A stretch of 28,757 bases of DNA from JBFMFE01 sp040752295 (GTDB lineage: Bacteria > UBP15 > UBA6099 > JBFMBQ01), in NCBI GenBank assembly GCA_040752295.1, contig JBFMFE010000057.1, forward strand, positions 1 to 28,757. The letters run 5' to 3'. A program made the position numbers and the translations under genes. Positions 1 to 7,710 of the stretch are shown one piece after another. Each line of letters opens with the position of its first letter. Within the stretch, counting starts at the first letter, position 1. The notes under the pieces were generated by a model. That model made no database searches. It had not been told where the DNA came from and was given only the letters and a program-made list of their open reading frames with translations.

Positions 1-993
1 GACCACGGCGTCCCTTCCGATGAGGCTTTCCTCGAGCCTGACGTTCAGGTTCTCTATGCGGCTGCCGCACATGATTATGCTGTTCTCGACCTCGCTGTGG
101 GATATTATCACGTTTTCCTCGATGGACGTGAAAGGACCCACGTACGAGTGTTCGACGCGCGTGTTCCTGCCGATAACGGCGGGACCGCGCACAGTGCTGG
201 AATCTATCACGGCGCCTTCCTCGATGACGAGCCTCCCCGATAGTTCGCTGTTTCCCCTGATCTCGCCCCGGTTTGAGGGTTCGAGGTTCTCGAGGACGAT
301 GCGGTTGGCGTCTAATATGTCATCCTTTTTCCCCGTGTCCTTCCACCAGCCGGTGACGACGTGGTAGTTGACGGCAAGCCCCTTTTTGAGAAGTAGGGCG
401 ATGGAGTCGGTGATTTCAAGCTCTCCGCGTTTCGAGGGTTTCACCCGCTTGACGGCGTCCAGTATATTGCGGTCGAAGATGTAAACCCCCACGACGGCGA
501 GGTTGCTTTTCGGTTTCGCGGGTTTTTCCTCGAGTCCGACGATCCTCCCGTTTTTCACTTCCGCGACGCCCAGGTGGCGCGGGTCTTCCACTTCCGCGAG
601 CAGTATCGTCGCGTTCGGCTTCCGCGCGTTGAATTCCTCGACGAGTCCCCTGATGCCGTCCCTGAGCAGGTTGTCGCCGAGGTAAAGAACAAAGGGGCTG
701 CCGCCGATGAATTTTTCGGACACGTGAACGGCGTGGGCTATGCCCCGCGGCTCGTCCTGCTTTATGTACGTGACGCCGATTCCCCACCTGTCGCCGGTTC
801 CGACGGCGTCGCGGATTTCGTTCTCGGTGTCGCCGACGACGATGCCGATGTCCGTGATGCCCGCGTCCCTCATCGCCTCGAGTCCGTAGTAGAGGATGGG
901 CTTGTTGGCCACGGGAACGAGCTGTTTGGCGTTCGTGTGCGTGAGCGGGCGCAGTCGCGTGCCCTTCCCGGCGCACAATATGAGACCTTTCAC
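1..993 (-). CDS. rmlA: Glucose-1-phosphate thymidylyltransferase, long type (C-terminus off window)
   Basis: Nucleotidyltransferase that makes dTDP-glucose (or a related NDP-sugar) from glucose 1-phosphate for cell-surface sugar synthesis. The reading frame starts at GTG 993, three bases after the stop of the upstream gene, and runs open to the window edge (331 residues seen; the family is usually about 355). The N-terminus carries the substrate-binding signature GKGTRLRPLT (residues 9-18), then KQLVPVANKP and the FVLYLGDN block. Residues from about 245 on are hexapeptide-like (left-handed beta-helix), which marks the long RmlA/StrD subfamily rather than the short form. It is last in a minus-strand run and probably translationally coupled to the DUF4276 gene. 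The exact nucleotide and sugar specificity cannot be read from sequence; a UTP-using relative is possible. Confidence 0.85.
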   Translation of the reverse strand, partial: MKGLILCAGKGTRLRPLTHTNAKQLVPVANKPILYYGLEAMRDAGITDIGIVVGDTENEIRDAVGTGDRWGIGVTYIKQDEPRGIAHAVHVSEKFIGGSPFVLYLGDNLLRDGIRGLVEEFNARKPNATILLAEVEDPRHLGVAEVKNGRIVGLEEKPAKPKSNLAVVGVYIFDRNILDAVKRVKPSKRGELEITDSIALLLKKGLAVNYHVVTGWWKDTGKKDDILDANRIVLENLEPSNRGEIRGNSELSGRLVIEEGAVIDSSTVRGPAVIGRNTRVEHSYVGPFTSIEENVIISHSEVENSIIMCGSRIENLNVRLEESLIGRDAVV

Positions 994-996
994 TTT

Positions 997-1560
997 TCAG
1001 TTCACCCCGAGTTCGCCAAGCCTCTCACGAAACCTTTTGAAAGCAGGGCATTTTTCCGAAACCGTGTCCTTGTTTATATGCCTGAGCCAGCACGGGGCAT
1101 ACTCTTTACGGTAGCCGCCGCCGGGGAGGTCTTCAAGCCATTCCGAAGGCCGCCGGATACCTTCAGGGTTGGTTTTCTCAGGGTATTTATTCGCTATAAA
1201 CCATGCTTCAATTTCCTGAACCATGAAGTGGATGTCGTTTTCTCTCGATATTTGATCTCTAATTTCGGAGGGGAGATTTCTAACAACGTCATCTCGTAGC
1301 CGCGCCAAATCATGTCCGTCCGAATCTTTTAACATTAGAATTTCCTCGTCGTCGCTGGACATGCCGCGTTCATTCCTTGAAATTACATACTTACGAAATA
1401 TATTGTCAACGTTTGAACTTCCTCCACATGGAATCCAGTCCATTCGCTCGATATAGTCCGGCTTCTCGAAAAGCTTTCTGAACGCTCTTCTGTAACTGTC
1501 ATTTATTGGCGCGCGAATATCTTTGTGCTTTCCGCCTTCGAAGCAGACCCTTATCACCAT
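997..1560 (-). CDS. DUF4276 family protein (TOPRIM-like, putative defence effector)
   Basis: This 187-aa protein fits DUF4276, a family related to RloB and TOPRIM-type nucleases and usually found beside an AAA ATPase. Visible marks: an N-terminal strand ending in FEGG (E8, candidate TOPRIM glutamate), an acidic strand MLKDSDGHD (D79, D81, D84, candidate metal ligands), and the family signature MVQEIEAWF (113-121), followed near the C-terminus by SEKCPAFKRF. Its ATG overlaps the last 7 bases of the ATPase gene, so the two are translationally coupled. The first half is more AT-rich than flanking genes, consistent with acquisition by transfer. By analogy with AAA/TOPRIM pairs such as PARIS (AriA/AriB), it is probably the nuclease-like effector released or activated by the ATPase. 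Family call is fairly firm; function is inferred. Confidence 0.72.
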   Translation of the reverse strand: MVIRVCFEGGKHKDIRAPINDSYRRAFRKLFEKPDYIERMDWIPCGGSSNVDNIFRKYVISRNERGMSSDDEEILMLKDSDGHDLARLRDDVVRNLPSEIRDQISRENDIHFMVQEIEAWFIANKYPEKTNPEGIRRPSEWLEDLPGGGYRKEYAPCWLRHINKDTVSEKCPAFKRFRERLGELGVN

Positions 1561-2834
1561 CTATTGCCCCCGAAAAGGTTTCCCCGCCAGATTGTGCCGA
1601 GGGACATTTCTTCTTCCAGCCAGGGTTTCAGTTCTTCAAGCGACAGTCTTCTGAAGCTGGTTCCACCGTCCACGCCTCTCTCGACGACGACGACGTTTTC
1701 GGGGTCTTCGAAGCAGGACACAAGATCAGGTGAATGAGTGGTGACTATGATCTGCGTTTTTTTCGATGCCTCTTTCAGCATTTCGGAGATTGTCAACAGA
1801 GCGTCTGGATGGAAGCCGGTTTCAGGTTCGTCTATGCATATCAGCGGCGCAGGATCAGGATTGCAGAGGATGGCGACGAGGCAGAGAAAACGCAGTGCGC
1901 CGTCCGAAAGTCTGGAGGCTGGAATCCCCTTCTCGAGATTTTTTTCCTTCCAGCTTAACTGGATTTTTCCCGCCCCTTCGGGCTGGAAACTTATGTCGAG
2001 AAAATATTCGTACAGGTCCTTGATTCTGGGGCTGATCGTTTTTTCCCATTCGCCCGAATTGTGAAGATGCTGAAGCACGAGCGGCAGGTTATCTCCCTTG
2101 TGCGAGAGGCGCGTTTCAGCGTAAACCTCCTGCGCCGCGCGCATCCGCGCGTCCATGGATGTGTCGAAGTAAGTATGTATCGTCCACGACGACAGATAGT
2201 CTTTCAGCCGGGCAACGTACGGGTAGAGTTTCTCGTCCGTTTTCTGTATCACAACAAGCTCCTGGGGATACTTCAGCTTTCCCTCGCCCACGTTGATGTC
2301 CGAAGGTTCTCTTCCGCACCTCAGTGTGCCAACAGAGGTAAAGGTGACGCGGCTTTCTCTGTCGCGGTCGTAAAAATCAAGTTGTTGCTGCATTAACGAT
2401 GTGTCTGGAGGACGAGCCAACGCTTTGTGGTTAACTGGTTTGAAAGCTTCGTGCGTTATGTCGTAGCTGGCGCTTTGTTTTGACTGCTGTTCCAGCCTGA
2501 GGGAGAAATACAGTTTGGAATAAAACTTAACAAACATCTTTTGGATGTTTTTTTCATCGTCCGATATATGAACCGTGAACTCCATTTCCTTCGATTCGCT
2601 TCCGTGGTCCCACAGAAGTTCGTCCATTCCGCGCCGGTTTTTTATGATGGCGTTGCGGAGACTTCCCTGCTGTGGAGCGCCCGAGACCGCTTCATTTATC
2701 AGCGAAAAAACGTCCAGAAGGTTCGATTTTCCGGCGCCGTTCGGTCCGATGAGAACGTTGAGATTTTTCAATTCGAGGTCAACGTCCCGGAGGGTAAGGT
2801 AATTTTTAACTTTTATCTTCTCGATTGCGATCAT
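1554..2834 (-). CDS. AAA family ATPase, OLD/RecF-like (partner of DUF4276)
   Basis: A 426-aa SMC/RecF-like ABC-type ATPase of the AAA_21/AAA_15 group. The Walker A loop is GPNGAGKSN (30-38), the signature-like loop is LSDG (309-312), Walker B is LICIDEPE (331-338), and the switch histidine lies in THSPD (366-370). Between them is a variable insert of about 250 residues with no clear long coiled coil. It has no TOPRIM domain of its own, which separates it from single-chain OLD nucleases; that domain appears to be supplied by the overlapping downstream DUF4276 gene. The start ATG at 2834 lies 48 bases after the ExbD-like gene. Lower GC than its neighbours suggests transfer. Such ATPases are usually sensors or scaffolds in anti-phage systems; a DNA-repair role is the alternative. 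Confidence 0.85.
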   Translation of the reverse strand: MIAIEKIKVKNYLTLRDVDLELKNLNVLIGPNGAGKSNLLDVFSLINEAVSGAPQQGSLRNAIIKNRRGMDELLWDHGSESKEMEFTVHISDDEKNIQKMFVKFYSKLYFSLRLEQQSKQSASYDITHEAFKPVNHKALARPPDTSLMQQQLDFYDRDRESRVTFTSVGTLRCGREPSDINVGEGKLKYPQELVVIQKTDEKLYPYVARLKDYLSSWTIHTYFDTSMDARMRAAQEVYAETRLSHKGDNLPLVLQHLHNSGEWEKTISPRIKDLYEYFLDISFQPEGAGKIQLSWKEKNLEKGIPASRLSDGALRFLCLVAILCNPDPAPLICIDEPETGFHPDALLTISEMLKEASKKTQIIVTTHSPDLVSCFEDPENVVVVERGVDGGTSFRRLSLEELKPWLEEEMSLGTIWRGNLFGGNRW

Positions 2835-2882
2835 TTTTCCAGGTGAGTTTCAAGATCGACGCGCGGTTTTACGGAAAACAGT

Positions 2883-3350
2883 CTATTCCCCGCCCAGGTC
2901 TATGTAAAGGTGATCGCCCCTGCCTTCCTTCCGTTTCCTGAGTTTTTCTTCGAGTTCCTTCAGCTTCCGCTCTTTCTCCTCCAGCCTGCGCTTCAGTTCT
3001 TCGGCGTCTTCCGGGTGGAGGGCTTTTTTATCGGGAGCGCGTCTGATAGCGCCCTGTCCCCCCGTCTGCGGGCTGCGCGGGGCGATGAGGGGGCGGACGT
3101 CGGACGCGCCGGGTTCGATCCCGATGCCCTCGCGCTTCTCCTGTAGTCCCGTCGGGCGGAGGGGGTGTTCCCCTTCGCGGCGGTCAATCTTCTCCTCCCG
3201 CAGCGTCTGCATGTCGGTCGTGCCGAGGGGTTCGAAATAGGCGATGGACAGCATGGCGACGAAGATTATTATCAGCATGAAACAGAAGTCTATGTACGGC
3301 ATCAGGAACGATATGCGCCTTTTATTCCTGCCGGAGCTTTCTTGCTTCAT
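2883..3350 (-). CDS. ExbD/TolR-like membrane protein with C-terminal coiled coil
   Basis: A 155-aa protein with a basic N-terminus (residues 1-13) and one transmembrane segment (about 15-38) that contains an early aspartate (MPYIDFCFML, D21). This is the arrangement of ExbD, TolR and MotB, where that Asp carries protons. The usual ExbD periplasmic domain is not apparent. Residues 50-110 are Pro/Gly/Arg-rich, and about 113-147 form a highly charged Lys/Glu/Leu coiled coil ending in YIDLGGE. The ATG at 3350 lies inside the end of the ExbB-like gene (29-base overlap), so the two are co-translated and should form a stator-like complex. Family assignment rests on the TM/Asp motif and the gene pairing. 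Confidence 0.65.
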   Translation of the reverse strand: MKQESSGRNKRRISFLMPYIDFCFMLIIIFVAMLSIAYFEPLGTTDMQTLREEKIDRREGEHPLRPTGLQEKREGIGIEPGASDVRPLIAPRSPQTGGQGAIRRAPDKKALHPEDAEELKRRLEEKERKLKELEEKLRKRKEGRGDHLYIDLGGE

Positions 3351-4434
3351 AGCCGTAAAGTACGTTCATGAAGTAGGAGACGGCGAGTCCCGTGATGGTG
3401 GGTTCGATCTTGACGTATATGCCGTAGCCGATGGCGGCGATGTTGTGCGTGGCGATGGCGGGACCTATGACGAGTCCGAGACCGAAGAGGGTGCAGATCA
3501 GCCCGAGTCCCATGGCGGAGTTTGCCATCGTGACGAGCTTTTCGCTGTAGTCTTCCGTGCTCATCAGCCCCGCGATGGAGGTGCCGACGGCGACGACGGC
3601 TGCCCAGTAGGTGCTGAGGATGACCGGACCGTAGAGGATGAACGGCGTCGCGCCGAAGAGAATGATCGCGATGAGGATTTTGTCGCGGTATTCCTTTTCC
3701 TTTCTCCGGAAGGCGCCCGCGGTCCTGGCGAGCCACAGGAGGGCGGCTGCCGCCCATGCGGCGAGCACGTACGGGCGTATGGCGCGCGTCGCGGCGTCCC
3801 TCTTAGCCTGCGCCCTGAAGATCGCGTAGATTTTCCCGTAGTCCACCGGCTCTTTCCCGATGCCCGGCGCCTCGGCGACCTCGCCCGTGAAGGGGAAAAG
3901 ATCGGCTTCGGCGGGTGAGGCGAGAAACATCGCGCCGGGTTTTTCCTCGACGCGGAAATGGAGCGCCTCTGCGGCGGCGCGCAGCGGTATCATCGTGCGC
4001 TGCTCGAATATGAACGGCGCGCAGACGAGGTGTTTCTCGCCCTCCGACGTGGTCACACGCGGGTCTCCTATCCTCATGGAGGCGGTCCGCTCCCCTTTCC
4101 TGATCACCACGGTCTTCTCCGCCGGGAGCCAGTCCACCTGCGCTTTCAGCGCCTCCGCGGCGAAGCGCATGGGGATGTGGATTATTCCGCCGCGCTCGAC
4201 CGGGGGCACGTCCGAGACGGCTTCCCTGCCGTCTACGACTATGGTGTAATCTTCCCGGAGGGTTATTTCAGCGTCCAGAACGCCTTCCGCCGTTTCGGCG
4301 GCGTCCGGGAGACTGGAAGCGGCGGTCGTCAGAAAAAGCATCAGTGTCAGGGCGAGGAACCCGGCGCGGGGAGGTTTCCCGGTGGGGGTTTTACGCAGGC
4401 AGGACTTGCCCGATTGCGCTCCGGTTCCGTTCAC
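3322..4434 (-). CDS. Stalk domain fused to ExbB/TolQ/MotA-like proton channel
   Basis: A 370-aa protein starting at GTG 4434, chosen because AAGGAG lies ten bases upstream and a signal-like hydrophobic stretch follows (residues 24-41); the longer TTG start at 4632 would add an Arg-rich tail overlapping the upstream gene. Residues about 53-172 look like a copper-amine-oxidase N-terminal (stalk) domain, with repeated units such as IHIPMRFAAEAL and MIPLRAAAEAL. Then come hydrophobic segments near 222-238, 252-272, 274-290, 308-328 and 345-361. The last pair, with IEPTITGLAVSYF, resembles the TM3 region of ExbB/TolQ (conserved Thr and GL). With the overlapping ExbD-like gene it probably makes an ion-driven motor whose periplasmic sensor is built into the channel subunit. 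The fusion is unusual; the channel call is inferred. Confidence 0.6.
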   Translation of the reverse strand: MNGTGAQSGKSCLRKTPTGKPPRAGFLALTLMLFLTTAASSLPDAAETAEGVLDAEITLREDYTIVVDGREAVSDVPPVERGGIIHIPMRFAAEALKAQVDWLPAEKTVVIRKGERTASMRIGDPRVTTSEGEKHLVCAPFIFEQRTMIPLRAAAEALHFRVEEKPGAMFLASPAEADLFPFTGEVAEAPGIGKEPVDYGKIYAIFRAQAKRDAATRAIRPYVLAAWAAAALLWLARTAGAFRRKEKEYRDKILIAIILFGATPFILYGPVILSTYWAAVVAVGTSIAGLMSTEDYSEKLVTMANSAMGLGLICTLFGLGLVIGPAIATHNIAAIGYGIYVKIEPTITGLAVSYFMNVLYGYEARKLRQE

Positions 4435-4444
4435 GATTCTGATT

Positions 4445-4450
4445 CTCCTT
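4445..4450 (-). promoter_or_regulatory. Shine-Dalgarno deciding the GTG start at 4434
   Basis: On the minus strand AAGGAG stands ten bases before GTG 4434. It supports this start for the ExbB-like gene over the upstream in-frame TTG at 4632, which would run into the SRPBCC gene. Confidence 0.6.
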
Positions 4451-4597
4451 TTGTTTCCGCGCCGGCGACCGGGGCGTGGGAAGGCGAAAAGTCCCGGCGG
4501 GGGCGTCCCGGCGCCCTTGTCCCGCCTGATTCCCGTCCTCGAAAGACCCTCGTCAGCGGCGTCCACACAGATATAATCCCCTCGCGGCGGGATTTCT

Positions 4598-5149
4598 TTA
4601 CTGTTGTCCCTTTTTGCCGATTTCCGCTTCAAAGAACTTCTTTATGCCCTTGCTGTTCGCCACCAGGTTGGGTTTTACGTACCTGCCGATGAATTTCTCG
4701 ATGACGCCCCCGGCTTGCCTGAGAATCACCTTCGGCACGCCCGGGAAATGCGTGATGTTTACGCTGAAATGCCCGTCCAGTTCTATCCGGGTTCTATCGT
4801 CGCCTTCCGGGAAGAAGCTCCACTTCCCCTTGCATTCGACGAATTCCCTGAAGAAATACGGCTCGATGGTCCACTCGTTGGTCATTTTTGTTGAATCCCA
4901 CAACTGCGTGTCCTTCCACTTTATCATGTGGGGATGGAGGATGGAGCGCACCGCGGCGGGGATTTGACCGAATCCGTGCCACTCGACGCTGAGAAAGACC
5001 TCGTGATCGCTTCGTTGTTCACGTTTGAGGATGACCACTTTGCGCAGGTTGGGCACGTATTTCGTGTACTCCGCCTGTCTGTCACGGTAGACCGAGAACA
5101 CCACGTCCATCGGGTAATCGTAGTGGTCCGTGTACGTGAGTTTGAGCAT
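4598..5149 (-). CDS. SRPBCC (START-like) domain protein
   Basis: A 183-aa soluble protein with the build of the SRPBCC/polyketide-cyclase superfamily. An N-terminal strand and helix (DHYDYPMDVVFSVY) are followed by alternating strands with aromatic residues (VEWHGFG, NEWTIEPYFF, KWSFFP, RIELDGHFSV) and a long C-terminal helix (about 150-180) that would cap the lipid- or ligand-binding cavity. A good ribosome site (GGAGG, five bases before ATG 5149) fixes the start. It is upstream of the ExbB/ExbD-like pair with 163 bases between, possibly the first gene of that run. No catalytic residues can be named. Such proteins bind hydrophobic ligands; the ligand is unknown. Confidence 0.6.
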   Translation of the reverse strand: MLKLTYTDHYDYPMDVVFSVYRDRQAEYTKYVPNLRKVVILKREQRSDHEVFLSVEWHGFGQIPAAVRSILHPHMIKWKDTQLWDSTKMTNEWTIEPYFFREFVECKGKWSFFPEGDDRTRIELDGHFSVNITHFPGVPKVILRQAGGVIEKFIGRYVKPNLVANSKGIKKFFEAEIGKKGQQ

Positions 5150-5393
5150 GAAGGACCTCCGTCCTCAACAAAGTTTCAGGGTGTTCCGCGCGGCGGCGTT
5201 TTTTGCCCTCCGGCGGAGTCTTTTTCCGGCGCGTGAAGCTTCCGTGGTTTCGTCCCGGTCCCGGTCGCGCCGTTTTTCAGGGTTCCACCGGCTCCCGTTC
5301 CAGACATTTTATCGAAAACGGGCGTTAAATCAAAACTCGGCGCCTCCGCGGGTCCGCTTTCGCCGGCGCCGGTCTCATGCGCGCGGCGCTCCT
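5150..5393. other. Intergenic, no gene supported
   Basis: GC-rich gap between the SUMF1-like gene and the SRPBCC gene. It holds the SRPBCC ribosome site and a SUMF1 stop overlapped by an AAAGGAG sequence, but only a 17-codon ORF follows that site. No promoter or terminator is convincing. Confidence 0.4.
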
Positions 5394-6299
5394 TTACCCG
5401 CGGGGGAGACTCGCGGTGTCCACTCCCGGAGCGTCTTCCGGGACCGCCTCGGTGTCCACCGGCGCCGGGTCCGCGCAGCACCGGAAGCCGGCGTAGCCTT
5501 CCCTCGACGCCGGGTCCGCCCAGAGCGTCTCGTCGCATGACGGAGCCGTATCGTCCGGAACCGCCCCCGAGCGCATTATCCTCATGGTCCCGCGGAATTC
5601 CTCCGACGTCCATTCCCACATCCCGCCGGCGAGGTCATTCACACCATAGGCATTCGAGCAATCCGCCCTCTCCGCGGTCACCCACGCCGCGCCGGGGGGC
5701 GTGTAGCCCGGGCGGACGCCGCACGAGACGGGGTCGTAGGTCTCCGGGAAGCCGGGGTTGCAGGGAGGACCCTCGCACGCGCGCCTCCATTCCGCCGCCG
5801 TGCAGAGGCGTTTTCCGGCGTCCCCGCACAGTTTCGCCGCCTCGTTCCAGGCTGTCCACCCCCGCGGGCGGGTCTCCGGCGTCCCGGGATACTCATGCCG
5901 GTCTATGCAGTAGGCGCCTTCGATGAGAACCATGCCGCCGGGGCATCCGCGTTTGCGCACGGGTTCGAGCATACCGCGGAACACCTCGATATACATCGGC
6001 GCCAGGCTTTGAGTTTCCTCAGCCGAGGAGGCGAGGGCGTCGAGGACGTCCGTAAGCGATTTAAAGTCGCCGGGGCATCCGGCGCCGGTATGGGTTTTCA
6101 GTGCCGACTCGAGGGTCGAGAGGAAACCGCTGCTTGCCGCGTGCCAGTTGCGCGCGCGCTCGATAAAGGCGGAGGCGGCGGACGTCAGTTCGTCCTTTGC
6201 CGTCGGTCCTCCGTCCCAGCACAGGAGAGGGCGGGCGGTGAAAAGGAGCGGCGGTATAAGGAAAAACGCCGGAAAAGCGATGTGTTTTCGCGCGATCAT
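5394..6299 (-). CDS. Secreted formylglycine-generating-enzyme-like (SUMF1) protein, Cys-rich
   Basis: A 301-aa protein with an N-terminal signal segment (residues 5-26), a helical region (about 35-105), then an FGE-sulfatase/C-type-lectin-like domain from about 118. The domain landmarks are GGMVLIEGAYCIDRHEYPG, RLCTAAEWRRACEG, NAYGVNDLAGGMWEWTSEE, RSGAVPDD and the closing GFRCC. About a dozen cysteines lie after the signal, suggesting a disulfide-stabilised extracytoplasmic protein. The conserved tryptophan/asparagine core of the fold is present, but I see no clear pair of catalytic FGE cysteines at the usual spacing, so it may be a binding or structural relative rather than a sulfatase activator. 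A Pro/Asp/Glu tail ends the protein. It is divergent from the sigma factor. Confidence 0.72.
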   Translation of the reverse strand: MIARKHIAFPAFFLIPPLLFTARPLLCWDGGPTAKDELTSAASAFIERARNWHAASSGFLSTLESALKTHTGAGCPGDFKSLTDVLDALASSAEETQSLAPMYIEVFRGMLEPVRKRGCPGGMVLIEGAYCIDRHEYPGTPETRPRGWTAWNEAAKLCGDAGKRLCTAAEWRRACEGPPCNPGFPETYDPVSCGVRPGYTPPGAAWVTAERADCSNAYGVNDLAGGMWEWTSEEFRGTMRIMRSGAVPDDTAPSCDETLWADPASREGYAGFRCCADPAPVDTEAVPEDAPGVDTASLPRG

Positions 6300-6322
6300 T
6301 GAAAAAGTCTGTCTCGGTGGGT

Positions 6323-6351
6323 ATTATAGTTGATAGGCTTGTTTATGTCGT
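6323..6351 (-). promoter_or_regulatory. Candidate sigma-70 promoter for the SUMF1-like gene
   Basis: Minus strand: ACGACA (four of six matches to TTGACA), 17-base spacer, perfect TATAAT at 6323-6328. Transcription would start just upstream of the ATG at 6299, leaving a short leader with no visible ribosome site. Confidence 0.4.
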
Positions 6352-6406
6352 TTCGCGTTTCCGGTGGATTCAATACAGGGAAAAATTTACAGCCGGAAGT
6401 GAAAAT

Positions 6407-6435
6407 TTTCAAGTAAAATGGGAATTTATTATATA
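6407..6435 (+). promoter_or_regulatory. Weak candidate promoter for the sigma factor gene
   Basis: Plus strand: TTTCAA, 17-base spacer, TATATA (overlapping TATTAT). It lies in an AT-rich pocket 80-110 bases before the ATG at 6519. The -35 match is poor. Confidence 0.25.
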
Positions 6436-6518
6436 CCGGGTTCGATGCCGGTGTAATGATTTTTACCGCTTTCGGGCGTCGTGCCGGGATTTCGGGACCG
6501 CAGTCGGGCAAAATCGCA

Positions 6519-7607
6519 ATGAGCAAGGAACTCCAGACCTTAATCGAGGAAGCCGAGAAGAAAGGCTACGTCTATTACGACGACATCGTTGACGTGCTCA
6601 GCACGGAGGACATCTCCGACGACCAGGAGATAGACGACGTTCTCGAAGGCATCGCCGACCGAGGCATTACCGTCCTGGACGAGAACGACAATCCGATAGT
6701 CCAGAGGGAAGACCTCTTTGCCGAAAAGGGGAAGAAGAAAGGGGAAGAGGAAGCGCCCGCCCCGGAGGCCCCCATTGACGATTCCATCCAGTTGTACATG
6801 AAGGACGTCGGGAAGGTTCCTCTTCTGACCCACGAGGAGGAAATAGCCCTTGCCAAGAGGATCGAGGCGGGGAGCGAGCAGGCGAAGCAGAAGCTCATCG
6901 AGGCGAACCTCCGTCTCGTCGTCAGCATCGCCAAGAAATACGTGGGGCACGTGGACATGAGTTTTCTCGACCTGATTCAGGAGGGCAACCTCGGGCTGAT
7001 GCGCGCCGTGGAGAAGTTCGATTACAGGAGGGGAACGCGTTTCAGCACCTACGCCACATGGTGGATACGCCAGTCCATCATACGCGGCATAGCCGATCAG
7101 GGCGCCACCATACGGAAACCCATCCACATGGCCGACGCCATACGCCGGCTCTACAAGACGTCCAGGCAGTTGTCGCAGGAACTCGGGCGCGAAGCCACAA
7201 ACAAGGAGCTTTCGAGACGGGTGGATATGTCCGAGTTGAAAATCCGGGAGATGATCGCCATTTCCAAGGTCCCCATCTCGCTGGACAGCACAATAGGCGA
7301 CGACGAGGACAGCCACCTGATTGATTTCATCGAGGATAAGCGCAGCCCAACGACCGACGAAACGGTTTCCCACTCCGCGCTGAGGCACGAGATACAGGAC
7401 ATGCTCGGTTCCATCGGGTACCGCGAGCGGCGCGTGCTCGAGCTGCGGTTCGGACTTATTGACGGGCACCCCCGGACGCTCGAGGTCGTCGGGAACGAGT
7501 TCGGCGTAACGCGGGAACGAATCCGGCAGATCGAGGCTAAGGCGCTCCGGAAACTGAAGCAGGTCTGCCAGGTGCGCCGGCTGAAGGGTTTCCTCGAAGA
7601 AGACTGA
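6519..7607 (+). CDS. rpoD: RNA polymerase sigma-70 factor, primary (RpoD) type
   Basis: Sigma subunit of 362 aa from ATG 6519 (MSKELQTL), chosen over an upstream TTG/ATT-rich extension because region 1.1 begins there. Order: region 1.1 (1-60), a charged linker (65-88), region 1.2 to 2 (DSIQLYMKDVGKVPLLT, 88-104; NLRLVVSIAKKYVG; DLIQEGNLGLMRAVEKFDYR; FSTYATWWIRQ), region 3 (PISLDSTIGDDEDSHLIDFI) and region 4 with a normal -35 helix (VTRERIRQIEAKALRKL). The large non-conserved insert of proteobacterial RpoD is absent. Region 2.4 departs from the usual sequence at several positions (QSIIRGIADQGATIRKPIH). Full domain set argues for a group 1 or 2 sigma; whether it is the only primary sigma cannot be told from this window. 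Confidence 0.9.
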   Translation: MSKELQTLIEEAEKKGYVYYDDIVDVLSTEDISDDQEIDDVLEGIADRGITVLDENDNPIVQREDLFAEKGKKKGEEEAPAPEAPIDDSIQLYMKDVGKVPLLTHEEEIALAKRIEAGSEQAKQKLIEANLRLVVSIAKKYVGHVDMSFLDLIQEGNLGLMRAVEKFDYRRGTRFSTYATWWIRQSIIRGIADQGATIRKPIHMADAIRRLYKTSRQLSQELGREATNKELSRRVDMSELKIREMIAISKVPISLDSTIGDDEDSHLIDFIEDKRSPTTDETVSHSALRHEIQDMLGSIGYRERRVLELRFGLIDGHPRTLEVVGNEFGVTRERIRQIEAKALRKLKQVCQVRRLKGFLEED

Positions 7608-7710
7608 CGGCGCCGGGACGTCGGAGACGGGGCGCGGCGGGACGGCGGGACATGAGAGGGAAGCAGGTGCGGCGCGGAGCCGCTTTTTCGATGAGGGCGA
7701 GCGTGCGACA

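Noticed and set aside
416..976. Long Arg/His-rich minus-strand frame
   Set aside because: It is a shifted-frame shadow of the thymidylyltransferase gene, which reads open from GTG 993 to the window edge.
4435..4632. N-terminal extension of the ExbB-like protein from TTG 4632
   Set aside because: Arg-rich, low-quality sequence overlapping the SRPBCC gene; GTG 4434 has a ribosome site and signal segment.
5176..5393. Possible frameshifted tail of the SUMF1-like protein (ending KTPPRGTP)
   Set aside because: The frame looks partly protein-like (EAPSFDLTPVFDKMS) but has no start with a ribosome site, and the SUMF1 domain already ends in the other frame.
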